Assembly: GCA_003952965.2 (NCBI GenBank)
Contig: CM025852.1
Location: 8,440,175-8,504,174, forward strand
Direction of reading: 5' to 3'
Source of the DNA: Morella rubra
Taxonomy: Eukaryota; Streptophyta; Magnoliopsida; Fagales; Myricaceae
DNA length: 64,000 nucleotides
Positions 10,991-23,854 of the stretch are shown piece after piece. The notes beneath the pieces are model-generated. The model saw only the letters and a list, made by a program, of their open reading frames with translations, ran no database searches and was not told the DNA's origin. The position numbers and the translations under genes were made by a program. Position 1 is the first letter of the stretch, and each line of letters begins with the position of its first letter.

Positions 10991-11570
10991 TCTAGGAATT
11001 GCATTTCCCACAACTAATGATGGAACGTGTATACAACAAACTTGTGGGTCCCCTTATCTGTCACGAAAAGTAGAGCAGACATCTCGTTATGACCTCATGA
11101 CTCCATTTGTTCCTCTAGTCCCTCCCATTTGCGTCAATTTTTCACTGTGGACTGGGCCTCCACCTTAGTATCCCATTACCTTTAGAACTGCTTTTCTGTG
11201 CATTGTATAACTATTAACTACGAAAATAGTAATGTACTTTTTTGCCACAATCAGATAGATTAAGGACACTGTTAGTTACTCGTTTAGATAAGTTTTGTTT
11301 TTTGTTATATCAATATATATGTAATTTTCCATCTCCTCAATTACTGTAGGACATGAGAGGCCACTTATAAGTTAGGCCCATCTAAGTGCTTATGTTCGAT
11401 AACCAAACAAATCTTACTCTGGAAAGTATAGACATTGCTTGATCTAATTTCTTCAAATAGAGGACAGGGTCATAGACATTATCGGATCTAAATTTTTTTT
11501 TTTCCTGATCGATCTAATTTCCTTAAACAGAGGATAAAGTCACAGATTCAGCACATCCCATATAACACCT
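10991..11570. other. Gap without recognisable gene
   Basis: AT-rich sequence. Two similar blocks (near 11440-11475 and 11505-11540) share gatctaattt and agaggat strings, a degenerate repeat. Nothing else is recognised. Confidence 0.4.
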
Positions 11571-11577
11571 GACAGTT

Positions 11578-11822
11578 CTAAATTCCATACATATTAAAAA
11601 TGTGTAATTCCATACATATTAAAAATGTCATTCCATACATATTAAAATGTCATTCCATACATATTAAAAATGTGCAATTTCATACATATTAAAAATGTTT
11701 AACCATACATATCCAAAATGTCATTCCATACATATTCAAAATGTAATTCCACACATATTCAAAATGTCATTCCGTTCATATTAAAAACGTCACTCCATAC
11801 ATATTCAAAATATCATCAATTT
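11578..11822. repeat. Tandem repeat, about 20-24 bp unit
   Basis: Roughly ten imperfect copies of a unit like attccatacatattaaaatg lie side by side just beyond the end of the PIF/Harbinger transposase. Position and structure suggest subterminal repeats of that element. Units are contiguous, without spacers. Confidence 0.85.
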
Positions 11823-11845
11823 GCTTCCAGTGTTATATGTGGCAT

Positions 11846-13340
11846 CTATCTGTTGTCCCACATTGCATCGGCTATTCTATCCCGAAGTTCTGATGCCTCT
11901 CTAGTTTAGTTGGGAGCAATCTCGAAGTTACTTAGGTTATGCTTGAACCTACGTCTACGTCTACGTCTTCCGGAGCTGACCACCAAATCTGCAACATCAT
12001 GTGCGGTGAAAATTTGGTCCATTCGCTGGTGTATTCGACAAAAGTTGTGAAGTGTGCAACACGCAATCACCACGCATGGCTATCTTGTGGGAGGATTCTT
12101 GGGCATTGTCTTCAATATGGGGAATCGATTTTTGAGAGCCCCAAATGATCTCTCAATTATGTTCCGAAGTGATGAGTGGTTGTAATCGAACAACTCTTTC
12201 TTTGCCCTTGGTCTGCCAGATCTACCCCTATATCTCTTAAGATGGTATCTTTGTCCCCAATAAGGTGGCAAAAAGCCCTTCATAAGCAGAAGGCTGGAAT
12301 CCACCAAATAATTATACCCTACACCATGGACAACCATACCATCATTCAACTCAACATTTGTTACAGAGGATATTAATATGTGTTATATCGACTAATAATG
12401 TGTCATGTCTCACCGTCGGGTGGTATCGGGAACTTGTGGGCCAGATTGCTTATTGCATCATAAAAGACATAGGAGTCATGTGCTAATCCCTCCCATTCGG
12501 TGTATACAAAGGTATACATCATGTTGAAGTCACATATCTCCAAGACATTTTGTGTGATTGTTGCCTTTCGATTTTTGTTTGCATTTGAATCTCCTTTGCA
12601 AGACCATACACTCACTTGAGTGCCTTCAATTGCCCCAACGCATTTCTGCAATCAACATCCCACAATATTAGGCATGAAATTGTCCATTATGACTTTACAA
12701 CAATACCATATATCATAGGAGTATAAGTCAGGAAGTATATACCTTAAACCATGGATAGTATTTGGGTTGTTCTCCACATACAGATGAGTTATAATCGGTT
12801 CCTTAGGTGCCAATAAAGTTTTCCCCAATCTGCAAATTGCTCTCTTGGCATGCTTAAAGTGCCAGGATATTGTCTCCAACGAGTACTGAAATCAATCTGC
12901 AGTTCGTTGCATCCCTGTTGACCCAACTACAATGTATAAAAATATCGCCAAAGACTCTTCCACCCTTAAGCCCTTCGTATCCTCTATCAACCCCTTCATC
13001 TTCAAGGTATTCACCAGTAATATGAAGGTGGGTCTTTCCAAACGGAATACCTCGTAACAAGTTTTCTCATTAGGTCTGGTGAGAACCTCTTCGATGTACA
13101 TGTACCCTCGTAGAATTGAGGTCCGTTGGGGGTATCCTAGTAATTTGGATCCGCCTCAAGCATTGCCAACTATATGTGAACCAAAACCCCTCCTCTTGTG
13201 ACACATCCTCCTCGAAGGACATTGGGTCGAATGGGCACTCAAATAATCGGCTATTAATTACCATTACGTTGTTGACTATGTTATTAACCGCCATTAAGTT
13301 GTAATTCTTCAAACAAACCACCAATTCTTGCAATAATACC
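11846..13340 (-). pseudogene. PIF/Harbinger transposase, broken
   Basis: Minus-strand pieces in order match the plant PIF/Harbinger (HARBI1-like) transposase. An N-terminal region has CYEVFRLERPTFILLVNTL and EESLAIFLYIV, then METISWHFKHAKRAICRLGK, then CVGAIEGTQVSVW and ITQNVLEICDFNMMYTFVY with AHDSYVF. After these come NYLVDSSLLLMKGFLPPYWG, KELFDYNHSSLRNIIERSFG and a C-terminal REASELRDRIADAMW. The first catalytic Asp of the usual VGAIDGT motif is Glu here; the second Asp and the Glu of IERSFG are kept. Frames change several times, so it is not functional. The element end on this side is probably near the tandem repeat at 11.6-11.8 kb. Confidence 0.88.
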
Positions 13341-15169
13341 CTAGACTAATGGCAAACATATTCTTGTTAGTTACTTGCCAAAGTCCTAGCATTGTAAAAT
13401 CACAACACACATAATGGTTACTATGTAGCATCCTATTATGTAATTTATATGAATAAAGTGCATCTAATGCCACTGTTACTAAAATCCCAAAATAAACATC
13501 CCCTACGATTAACAAGCAGATAGACCTAATATCAGGTAAAAATGATTGTGTGCATTCAGGTTACCCAAATAATAAGCAATGCAAGGGCATTATCACATCC
13601 CCTCTTACATTACAATTAAATGAACTGGGTCCTAACCTTCACCACCTAAAGGTCAAAGCTCAGTGGATTGAGCAGGGCAAGAATTTAATTTATCAGATCT
13701 AAATGGCGGTGGCTGGTGTCCCAACAACTCACCAGTCCTCCATTGGGGAGAATGATCGACAGCTGATACTCTACCTTCCTCAAGTGATCTCAATACAAAA
13801 TCTTGTATGAATCCTACCAGTCAATGTCCAGTGCTTCACCCTGGATCTGAAGGTACTTCTACTACTGTATTCAGTATTGTTAGTTTAGGAATGACTACTT
13901 CTCCCTTTCGACTAAGGATTCACTTTATACAGTTGCTTGGTTTTGTGGCTGGTGTGCCATGAGAGAGAGGCGCATACACGTCACTTTAAATATATTGGAA
14001 CAATAATTCCTTTTTAAATCGGGTGAATTTGGAATGCGGTCCCACAGTCCAATGTCACTGATATTATATACATAACTTTTTAAACACAATTGTATCAATT
14101 TATTTAATTACACTCTTACCCTAGTATGTCCAATTTAATATTGGGCCGTCATCAAAATCGGATAATATTATTAAATGGCTGGTTCAATCTTATCTTTCAC
14201 TATGCACTTAATTGATATTCGTTGAAGTATTTATTATACGTGTAAACTTAGTTCCCTTTTTTAATGACTAAATTAGGGAATGAGATTCTGTTAACTACTA
14301 ATGCTATGAATACATTAATAATATTGTTGTTTAATTGAAAAAAAATTTCAAACTTACTAATGTGGACATATCATTGAAAATGAACTTCGTAAATATACTT
14401 TACAAACCCATCGGTTTATTACATTTGGATGTACAGAAGAAAAACAAAATAAAATATTCTCGAAAAATAGAAGAAAAAAAAAAAGAGCCCTAGCTAAATT
14501 ATATAATCAGTAAAAACATGATCTAGAATCAAAATTAAATACACAGTTGACTATAAATTAAATACACATATTCTGATTAAATGTCAGCAATGAGGTTGAA
14601 CTTTGGCGCCGTAGTTCTCCCTTTCCCCCTCGAATCCGGAACCTTCTAAACCTTATGAGCTTTCACCATCATCCCTTTCACTTCCATACAGCTTTCACGA
14701 TCAACTAACAGCAACTCTCCAAATATTTCATAATGCATTTCCTTTGAAAGCACCCTTTGTCATCCACACCAACTATCCCCAAATCTCATCCATCACACCC
14801 AACTCCCTTATTACAGTTCGGTCACACCCAACCCTCGAAATGACATACCAAATATACCTTATGCAATACCATGAGGGCATTAACAAACTAATCTCCATAC
14901 CCAATATACAAAACAGAATATAACAAATATACAGAACAAACTAATCAAATAATATCGATACTAGGATGACAATATACCAAATTAGTTAGGCTAATTGAAC
15001 AAATATCAAAATAAGTTACGGTAACAAAATATCCAACAATAGTACACCAAAATATCCAGTTTGCTAACTAATATATGACTGTACGGCTATACCAATACCA
15101 CTAGGAGAATATGTCTTATATTTATACCAAATATAAGTAGACTCCAAAACGTGCACAATAATATAAACC
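13341..15169. other. Gap inside decayed PIF/Harbinger region
   Basis: AT-rich DNA with no recognisable coding segment. A pyrimidine-rich stretch near 14640-14830 has repeated cacaccca motifs but no open frame I can assign. Confidence 0.4.
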
Positions 15170-15665
15170 TAGTTACTGAAGGGGTCACTCGATGATCCGT
15201 GACCCTTCTTCATAAATTCCTCCCACCCATACCAAGACTTTCTGCGGCAACAACCTTCACTGTCATCCCCGCCGTCTGAGTCCGAGTCAGTGTCAGAAAC
15301 TAAAATAGAGATAAAATATGCATTAGGGTTAGATAACACCATAGAATCAAATATACGTGAAAATGAAATATGTATTTCCTTAAAAAAAATTGCCTTCGTA
15401 CGTCAGTACGTCGAACAGGGTACGTATGATCGTCAAATGAGTTGGACCACAAATCCTCTGACGTGGGAATTGACTTGGTGGAGGCGTAAGCAAATGTCCT
15501 GCCACGCTTGGCGTGAGAATGCCTAACCGGCGACTGCGTTGGCAATGGGGGAGGTAGTTGAATAGTTGGAGGAGAAGGTGTGGGGCGTTGAAGCCGTTGC
15601 ATTACACGATGAATGGTAGGTGATGTGACTGAATCTGGACTTCTCACAACCCTTTTCTTACCCAT
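15170..15665 (-). CDS. Hypothetical two-exon ORF, proline-rich then acidic
   Basis: From ATG at 15665 the minus strand encodes MGKKRVVRSPDSVTSPTIHR, a proline-rich stretch (PPTIQLPPPLPTQSPV) and a basic segment. A GT donor at about 15413 and a TTTTAG acceptor at about 15302 would join it, in a compatible phase, to an acidic block SDTDSDSDGGDDSEG followed by SWYGWEEFMKKGH and a stop near 15175. The product would be about 125 aa with no domain I recognise. It lies between the PIF/Harbinger transposase and ORF1 on the same strand, so it may be an accessory ORF of that element or a captured fragment. The splice model is inference. Confidence 0.35.
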
Positions 15666-15975
15666 GGTTCTTTGGTTGTCATCATCAGGTCCAAAGATAT
15701 GTCTATTATGGATTGGATTGAATCAGATTCAGAAGTATCCATGGATACCGGTATAGTTGTATGCAGTATGCACTACGTTTCTAAGGTTAGTGGCTTTTCA
15801 GTGGCTAAACGTGTGGATTTAAAGGGCAGGGTGATATTAGGCTATTTATGATGGCCACCCACCTACTTCCAGATAGTAAATGAAGAGATTAAAAGGTGAT
15901 GGATGTTGATGTTTTGGTAATTGGATGACAACGGGATAATGGAATTAATGTGCCGTGAGGATCTACGTTACAGTC

Positions 15976-16507
15976 AGATGGAGGGTCCGATCTATTGGCC
16001 GCAGTCACAAGGAAGATATTGAACAATTATTAAACCCTTTGGCAGAGGATATGACGCATGATTGTATGCGACTGTTGGGCTTAGCTTGAAAGGTGCAAAG
16101 AATGTATCTCTCAAAATGGCAACTAATGGATATAAATCAGGTACATTTATTTACAAGGTCCAACAATAAAGAAAGAAGTGGGTTCTGTGCCGCTCTATCT
16201 CTCACTCATTAATCTGAGTCATTTAATTTGCACCTTATCTTAACCCTAACATACACATCTTACTTTTAAAACATGCCCTTGATTTATATTCATTTTCATA
16301 CGCATGTTAAAACATTCGATTTATATTAAGTTGTGATTTGCACCTGATTAAATGTATCGTATAGTATAGATTGCTCTGATTGTAACCTTATCTTATTGTT
16401 AATTTAATACTACGTTCTGGTTGTTACCGATTAATAAGGGAATATGAAATTGAATTTCTCAATTAATAATCAATAGTGGGGCTTTGAATATGGCATAGGG
16501 GTCTCAG
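15976..16507. repeat. Direct repeat, copy 1
   Basis: A ~530-bp block starting agatggagg and ending gtctcag matches 17192-18801 once the hAT insertion in the latter is set aside. Shared strings include gaagatattgaaca, tgtatgcgactgttgggctta and catttaatttgcaccttatctta. Identity is imperfect, so the duplication is old. Confidence 0.8.
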
Positions 16508-17191
16508 CACAATCAGTAAATTAACAATTACGCTTAACATTTAAATAACTGTTAATATAACATGCTAATAAATGTTAGTTTACAAATTGCATCAAAATAA
16601 CTGTTAAATAGGTACATTAATAAAATTGCATGAAAATAACGAGATTGGTTCATGAATTTGATTCTAACAAATAAGAAATACGGATAGTAATAAATTAATT
16701 ATTGTAAAATATGGCATAATTGTTCATTTTTCTATTTTAAGAAATCAAATGTGCCATAATTGGTCATTCTCACAAATGCTGTTAGCATCTAAAATGGCTG
16801 CGGAGCACCATCAGTCAGGTTTGTGTTGACGCCGTAGTTCAATTCAGTTTTGTACTTATGACCACAGTTTCCGACATGGCACACTGTTGCAAACTCTATA
16901 CTGAGGGGTTGGTACGAAGTTGTTGGACTGCCTTATGCAAGTCATTAATATTGAGGGTTTATATTTTACAATTACAAATATTAGATTCAACCACTTAACC
17001 TATGTTGATAAATAAATTGCACTTTCATTCGTCATAGCTGTTCCTTTATAATTTATAGTTGAATACTGTAACATGTATTACGTTAGTATTAGATCCGTAA
17101 TAAACAGGATCGAAAACACCAAATTTATAAGTTAGATATCATACTGTAACATGTATGAATAGTTATTTTTAGTACATAATCTTTTAGTATG
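16508..17191. other. Spacer between the two direct repeats
   Basis: AT-rich sequence with no coding signal. A gacgccgtagttc string near 16827 recalls ggcgccgtagttc near 14605, hinting at further internal repetition. Confidence 0.4.
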
Positions 17192-18801
17192 AGATGGAGG
17201 TTTGATCTCTTGGCCGCAGGCACGAGGAAGATATTGAACAGTTATTAAACCTTTTCGCAGAGGTATGACATCTGATTGTATGCGACTGTTGGGCTTATTT
17301 TGAACATTGCAAAGAATGTTATCAGAAGAATGGCAACTTATGGATATAAATCAGGAGCATTTATTAATATGGTCTAGAAATAAAGAACGAAGTGTGTTCC
17401 ATGCCGCTTTATCTCCCACTTGTCAATCTGAGCCATTTAATTTGCACCTTATCTTATCCTTAACATACGCATTTTAAAAGATACGATTTAAAATGAGTTG
17501 TGATTTGCCCCTGATTAATCTATTGTATATTAAGTTTTGATTGTAACATGTATCTTATCGTTAATTTGAATATTACATATTGTGATTGTAACCCAGCTCC
17601 AACTATAGGTAGGGTAGACGGTTGTCTAAGGCCCCCAAATTAAGGAGGCCCTATATTTAAAAATATTTAATGATAAGGCCTTAAAAATGTAACTTAAAGC
17701 TATTTTTATAGCATTTTAGTTAATTAATTTTTATTCTATAAAAGCCTAATAAATCTCCTTGATAAATATGAACCATTAACTCTTCAGCCGTTTATAAAGT
17801 CTCACACCTAATTTTTTTTTTACCTTACTTGACAAACAAAAATAATTCCTAGCCGTTTATACCATCTAATCTATTTAATATTTTTACCTTGTATGCATTA
17901 ATTAACAACTAAAAATTTATCTTTAAAAGGACTTAATCTATAAACCATTTCACAATTATCTGAGACAATATTTGGATTACTTGTTAAGTACAAAAACTAC
18001 TTAAAAATCCACTTAACCATCCTATTTTTTCTCCTCATTTATTGGTGCTTCCCAACTCGTATCATCACTCGTTGTCACTAAAGTCTAGGTGCTATTATTC
18101 TAAATTATTTTATGTTTTATTTGTTGTATTTATTATTTGTGTTGTATTTTTTGTTTTCTAGTTTTTTATTTAATTTGAAGAAGTTGAAATCTTTGGATGA
18201 GGATGACTTGAAAAAATATTGTCTTGCACTTGAAAATGTTTTAAACATGAAGATCATGTTGATATTGATGGTTTAGATTTGTTTTCAGAATTGAAATATT
18301 AAAGAGATTTTAAAAACAGAGACTTACACTCCAATTTAAATATTAAATTATATAAAAAGATTAGACTATTTTCTAAATGCAAGTATTGCTTATAGAATAT
18401 TATTGACAATACATATAACGGCTTCTGCAGAAATAAGTTTTTAAAAACTAAAACTAATAAAATCCTACTTAAGATCAAATATGACTAAGAAAGATTAAAT
18501 AGATTAGCCATATTATCAATTGAAAATTGATATATTACAAATTTAGAATATAAAACTTTGATAAGTAATTTTGCATCTCAAAAAGTTAGAAGAATATGTT
18601 TTAACTAAATTTTATTAATATTTTATTTTTAAATATATTATTTTTATAAATTATTATAGAATGTCTCACTTTGAGGTTTCGCCTAAGGCCCCAATTATCT
18701 TAGAGCCGTCCCTATTATAACCGACTAAAAAGGGAATATTAAATTGAATTTGCCAATTAATAATCAATAGCTGGGCTTTTAACTTGGTAAGGGGGTCTCA
18801 G
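17192..18801. repeat. Direct repeat, copy 2 (interrupted by hAT)
   Basis: The same block as copy 1, split at 17594-18714 by a hAT insertion. The uninterrupted version at 16.4 kb shows what the site looked like before insertion. Confidence 0.8.
17594..18714 (+). mobile_element. hAT element with decayed transposase C-terminus
   Basis: Inserted in direct-repeat copy 2 with an 8-bp duplication differing at one base (ttgtaacc at 17586-17593, ttataacc at 18715-18722). The right end reads taaggccccaattatcttag and then agccgtcccta; the left end has the complementary gtctaaggccccc pattern. About 18180-18610 encodes remnants of the TTF/MYM-type hAT transposase dimerisation region, with ASIAYRILLTIHITASAE, LNRLAILSIEN and LISNFASQKVRR segments separated by stops. 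Only 1.1 kb remains, so it is an internally deleted copy. Confidence 0.82.
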
Positions 18802-19420
18802 TAGAGTTAGGTAAGTGGTTTGTTTGTCATAAACCACTATTCCATTGTTTCAACCACTGACATTTCAACGTTAAACAATCGGTTGTGATGTTTAGGAAAA
18901 AGATTAATCGAAATTGTTAAGTAAATACTCAATAATCACCTGTTCATTAAGTTCAAAACACTATTTTCATGCCAGTGGTGTGTACTCATATATAACAATA
19001 TTGATAACTTGTAGACTTTCTAAATAATGTTTTATCTGTGAATAATATCATGCTTCAATATTCTGTATCTTATGTTATAGTTTCATGTATATGATATGCC
19101 TATGTATATGTTAGCATGCATATATTGTTACAGGATAGATTTGGAGGGAAAACAGAGGGGAGTCAACGAATTACAAAAAAAACCCAGTCTGTTAATGTGG
19201 CACCGTGAACTATATGGTCACAACAAAGAATTATCTTAAGTATATCGCTAAAAAAATAAGAAAGTATATTGTCACATCAACATGTGGGTGGATGCTAGGT
19301 CTGAGCAAGCTTAACCCGGTCTTGTATCAATAGAACCTTACCTATACGAAATCCCCCTTTCTGTGTCACAGAAACCCTACCTAAAACCAAATCTCATACC
19401 ACAGTTAATCTAGCAACAAA
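18802..19420. other. 5' flank of GRF gene
   Basis: No coding segment is seen. It is presumed to contain the promoter of the plus-strand GRF gene; no convincing TATA box is asserted. I saw no long inverted repeat linking this flank to the sequence after 20040. Confidence 0.35.
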
Positions 19421-20034
19421 ATGCCTTCTGATTTGTATTCGGAGTCGCACCGTCATGGAAGAGGGAGTCATAGGAATGGTTTTTCAAGATGGAATGATTT
19501 TTCGGAGTATCCATACTACCTATGTAATCTACGGGCATGTGTTCAAACATCCATGACTGAACGAAACCCAGGCCGGCGATTCTTTGGATGTCCAATGTAC
19601 ACGTTTGGAATGGTAATACCAGCAACAAAAATATGTTTCCTTTTCAGTGATTTTGAAATTTACAGTAGTTTGCAATGTCGTTATTAGGTTGGTTGGCTAT
19701 AACCATGCCATGTGTAACACACATCATATTTTGCTATTTTGTGATTGTCTGAGCCAATAAGAAGGCCCTCTATCAATGCATTTATGTCATCCTTTCGTTT
19801 ATTCGTATCCTCCTAATATTTTTTGCAAATTGGTTCATCGTGTGGGTACTTCCAATGGATGGACCCCCCCCCCCAACGTGTGCTCGCGGACAACAACTGT
19901 TGCTTCCCTTGGTCAAGAAGATGCAGCTAATGGAGGAAGAAGCACGACTGCGGCAACATAAGGAGAAGTGCTTCAAGCAGTGGCTGATTGGTTCGTGGAC
20001 ATTGACACTTATAATTGTTATGTGGGTATTTTAA
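19421..20034 (+). pseudogene. GRF zinc-finger/coiled-coil/TM gene, nearly whole
   Basis: Exon 1 (19421-19612, 64 codons) starts MPSDLYSESHRHGRGSHRNG and carries the first half of the GRF finger, CNLRACVQTSMTERNPGRRF then FGCPMY. A GTAATA donor follows. Exon 2, best placed at 19829, gives IGSSCGYFQWMDPP, then after a homopolymer PTCARGQQ, a helical charged stretch VKKMQLMEEEARLRQHKEK, and a C-terminal hydrophobic helix WLIGSWTLTLIIVMWVF with a stop at 20034. Two defects are visible. The acceptor reads gcaa where gcag is expected, and an 11-C run at 19864-19874 puts the two halves of exon 2 one base out of frame. The domain order is that of short plant GRF proteins. Function is unknown; a membrane-anchored nucleic-acid-binding protein is inference. 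Confidence 0.75.
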
Positions 20035-20349
20035 ATGGAGGGATGTCACCCAAAATAGCTACGGTTCTCTGGTTGGCGTCTTTGGGATTTTGGTTCAAGG
20101 TCCCTAGTTTGATACTGGCAACTAAGGAATTTGGGAAATTTTTGAGAACTTCATTGACATTAATATCTATGTTTGGTTTATATTTTAAATGTAATGGATA
20201 TGTTGTATTTTAGTTTTCAAATGGCTGATCTAATATGTATGAACTTTAGCAAAGATTTTTTAGAACTTAGTTGCCTTTAGCATGGTGGGTTGTTGTATTT
20301 ATGTTATATGGTATTTGAAACATTGGATTGAAAAGTGCAACAATGATAT

Positions 20350-20480
20350 GTTGTATGCTGGACAAAATAATAGGTAAATTTCACCTATTGCCAACACCTG
20401 GGACTCATGGATAGAAGTCTATGCGAGACAAGTTGTATGCTGGAAGTTAATAGGTGCATTCCACCTATTGCCAACACCCG
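20350..20480. repeat. Tandem duplication, 82-bp offset
   Basis: Two blocks, each with gttgtatgctgga, aataggt and acctattgccaacacc, lie at 20350-20399 and 20432-20479. The rest of 20035-21107 has no recognisable gene. Confidence 0.75.
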
Positions 20481-21107
20481 GCAGACACATATTTTGGTCG
20501 CATATCAAACTGTTGGGAAAAAATATTCTTAGATTACTCCAACTAATGTCGGACCTGGCAAATAACCATCAACAATACAACCAGCTGAGATATACACCTA
20601 GTAAGCATAAAGGGTAGTCCTAACTGTAATACCATATCAAGTATATACGCAATTTTGGCCTTTCCCTTAACTTCCGTAGGAACATACATTACAATAGATG
20701 AATTGTTTCGTCACAGCCTCTAGGTATAACAGACGACTGATTACGGTTTATAATTCACTACGTGTATTATAAATTACACTGATAGTAACCTATTTTATTA
20801 TAAATGAAAATGAGCTAATCAAACGTGAGGATGACTCACTGAAAAACTACTACCACATTGCCAATACTAATTTACGAAATTCTTGCATAAACCATAGTTT
20901 ATTAGACAGATACAATATATGACATTTCAATAATATAAATCACAGGATGCATAAAATATTAGGAGGAACGAACAGCTGTCTCAACAACTAACAACAACTA
21001 CAAACAAGTACTACAATTAATAAAATAGGAAATTGTTTGGGAATAATGTAGGAATTGAAATACAACTAACGTAAAAAATAGTTGATGAAAATCAGGCAAC
21101 GTCTACT

Positions 21108-23184
21108 ACAGCTCATCCCACCAAGCCCTACGCTCTGCATCATCCATTAGAAGGAACATCTTCTGTGCATAAGGACTTTACAGCTTTTCACATCCCCTGA
21201 ATAATCTGGCGTTGTCTCCTTCAGTCTTAAGATCCCTCAACAGTTGGATGAACTTGGAGTAAGCGTCCTCCAATAAGAATTGATCAAACCCGAGTCTAGC
21301 CACTCGATTGTCTTGGTTAGTTTGGGAAGCAAGCCAATTATTTTAGGAAACAAGCCAAGTCTCCAGAATGTCATTTTGCTTGGCAGCTATGTCAACAAAC
21401 CTATCCATTGCATTGTCTTCGACAACAGGGGTAGTGGACTTGCCCTTAGGATGCTTTGATCAATTCACATAGGAGGAACCATCTGACCCTCGCTTCCTAG
21501 AGACAGGTATAGTGGGTGAGATTGTCTGGCTGTCCCACGCTCAGATGGTGTCTACTGGGTGGACTGACCACACAAACCGCTAATCTTTATCTCGTTCAAC
21601 CCTTCCTCCAACTTGCGCTCTTCATCAGTGTTGGGTGGACTGGCAGTGCGAGTATGGGTGTACTTACCAGTGGCCACAGAGCCAACGAAGAGAAGCAACA
21701 TAATCTCATAGTTCGGGAAGCCCCTTGTTTGAAACATCCCATAATTTGGATGCCTCTGCAAGCCATGACAGCAACAAAGTCAATTGGGGAATATGAATTA
21801 AACAACTTATTCTAATCCGGAATGGAAATCATTGGTACATTACATAGATAGGATCTGAGGTATAGGTCATTACCGCATTGAAGGACTCCCATTGAGCATT
21901 AGTTCCAAAGACCTTGTTTTTGACTGCTCCCAGCCAAAACCAGTCTCCTTGTTCACGAGGTCACTCCAAGCTTTCCACTGCTACTTGCACCTCTTGTATT
22001 TGTTGCGAATTTTTTTCTCAGTTCATCCTTCCCAAGTTTCGTGGGTCCACTCTTCCACAATAGTAGTCCACACACTCTGATGTGGATTAGCTTTCGTCAC
22101 GTCCCCTGGTTTTGCTTTTCAAGAACAATACGAATCAGTGCGAGCTCTTCCTCATCTGTCCAGTCCGAATCTTTCCCCATCTGCAGATTAACAAACATTA
22201 TTATAAAAACAGTTCCTCAAAATGGCATACGGGAAAAGTGATGATCCTGTTCTAGTAACATGACTACTGAACAGGTTTCAAATCTTATTATACATCATTA
22301 ACATGGCACTATTATACATAAATAAAGGGCACAATTATTAGGTTCGGATCTAATTGGCAAACACATATAAATAAGGTCCGAATGTAATTGGGAAACACGT
22401 GTAAATAAGGTTTCACACTTGGAAGTTTTAAATGAGGTATGAAACTAATTGGCACACGCATTTAAATAAGGTTTGACGATCCAGACATTGTTACATGGCT
22501 ATAGGGGCACAAGTATACTTCTTTTGCGAATCTACACAATTGTCCTTCCTACTTAATTAAGTATGGGACAATATCAGTATATGCACAATTATACTTAAAT
22601 GCGAATCTACATAATTTTCCTTCCTACTTAATTAAGTATTATTAACAACATCAGTATATGCATATATAGTCAAAACAGCGTATACTTATTAAGTAAACAT
22701 CATTCATAAATAAATTAATTAATTAACAGAATGCACAGACATGTCGAAATATACTAACCTTCCTTTGCTTGAACCGGAGAGGTTTAATTAGTGGGTTAGG
22801 AGGACAATGCTTTGAATTCCTCAAGTAGTATCCCTGCAACTGATATCTTCCATTAATATAACTATACTGTCACACTTCTCAGAGTAATACCATCAAACAG
22901 AGAAAGACACCACTTCGTGTGGGTCCTAAATACACCAAATACGGTATTTAAACACAATAGTTGAATTATAAGTAATGGGGATATTAACCTTGGAAATACT
23001 CCGGGTTATGGGGGCTGTGATAGGCAAGACACCGGGACGACCACCACAGGGACGCTTCCGGACCGAAGAATGGGGCTCTGGCGTGCTGGGCTTCAATGCG
23101 GTGGAGAGGGACTCGCTGAACCAGAGCTGCAAATAGCCGATTTCCTTGGTTCCAGCTCAAAATGTGGCATTTCTGAATGTCCAA
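21108..23184 (-). pseudogene. PIF/Harbinger ORF1 (Myb/SANT-like), broken
   Basis: A multi-exon minus-strand remnant. The first exon begins at 23184 with MDIQKCHILSWNQGNRLFAA and ends near 22990 at an AAG/GTTAAT donor; a second block near 22830-22757 encodes QLQGYYLRNSKHCPPNPLIK. A third opens right after a TGCAG acceptor at 22180 with MGKDSDWTDEE and runs into QWKAWSDLVNKETGFGW, the Myb/SANT-like helix region typical of PIF ORF1. The last block encodes DNAMDRFVDIAAKQNDILE, NRVARLGFDQFLLEDAY, and ends AERRAWWDEL. Several stops and frame changes are present. ORF1 normally works with the Harbinger transposase, and a transposase remnant lies 8 kb away on the same strand. Confidence 0.8.
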
Positions 23185-23321
23185 AATGGTCGTTTGTTAT
23201 TTATCTATGCTTAATTTGGGGCAAGAACTGGAGTGGGTAGGGGGAAGCAGTTATAGCCGTTGGGTTAATGTAAGTGGAGGGGATTGTTAATCAATCTCGT
23301 TCGAAATGCTATCGTGGACAA

Positions 23322-23456
23322 GAGGACGTTCAGAAGGTGAGTGATGCTGCCATTACTGAGATTTAAGACTTAGGCGCATTAGATTTGCGAATCTGGTGAT
23401 GAAACTAGGGCTATGGAGGGGAAAAGTGACAGGAGGACATTCGGAAGGTGAGTGAT
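23322..23456. repeat. Tandem duplication, 110-bp offset
   Basis: Two copies of a gaggacgttcagaaggtgag-type string at 23322-23346 and 23432-23456, upstream of ORF1. Confidence 0.6.
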
Positions 23457-23854
23457 GTGTAAGACAGATTTTATTGGGAGGGTGATATAATTGCGAGGGT
23501 GCAAAATGCAAGCGGCTAGTTAGAATGGGGTGGAAATAGGAAAGGGAAGAAAGAGAAGTCCTCTGCAATTTTGCTAAGGCGTTAGGTTATGGAGATGAGG
23601 GATGGGGATCCAGCAAACATTTCCCAACGGTGCGATTCGTAGATCCTTAGACACTAACTGTGGACCCCATTATAGGTGGATAGGATTGTAATGTAGGGTC
23701 CACATACTTTGTAAGTCAGACGGTGAAGTTAGAGAAACAATGACTCAATAATATTTTTTAATTCGATATTTGATATCGAAGCACGCGAAGACGTTGACAA
23801 GTCTGACAGGTATGTCATGTTGGCAGAAACCCGATTTAAAAACCTACACATCCA

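Noticed and set aside
11578-11822. Possible CRISPR-like array
   Set aside because: Units are contiguous with no unique spacers, and this is a eukaryotic genome; they are subterminal tandem repeats.
15976-18801. The pair of direct repeats read as LTRs of one retroelement
   Set aside because: They lack TG...CA ends, and neither a primer site, a polypurine tract nor any retroelement domain lies between.
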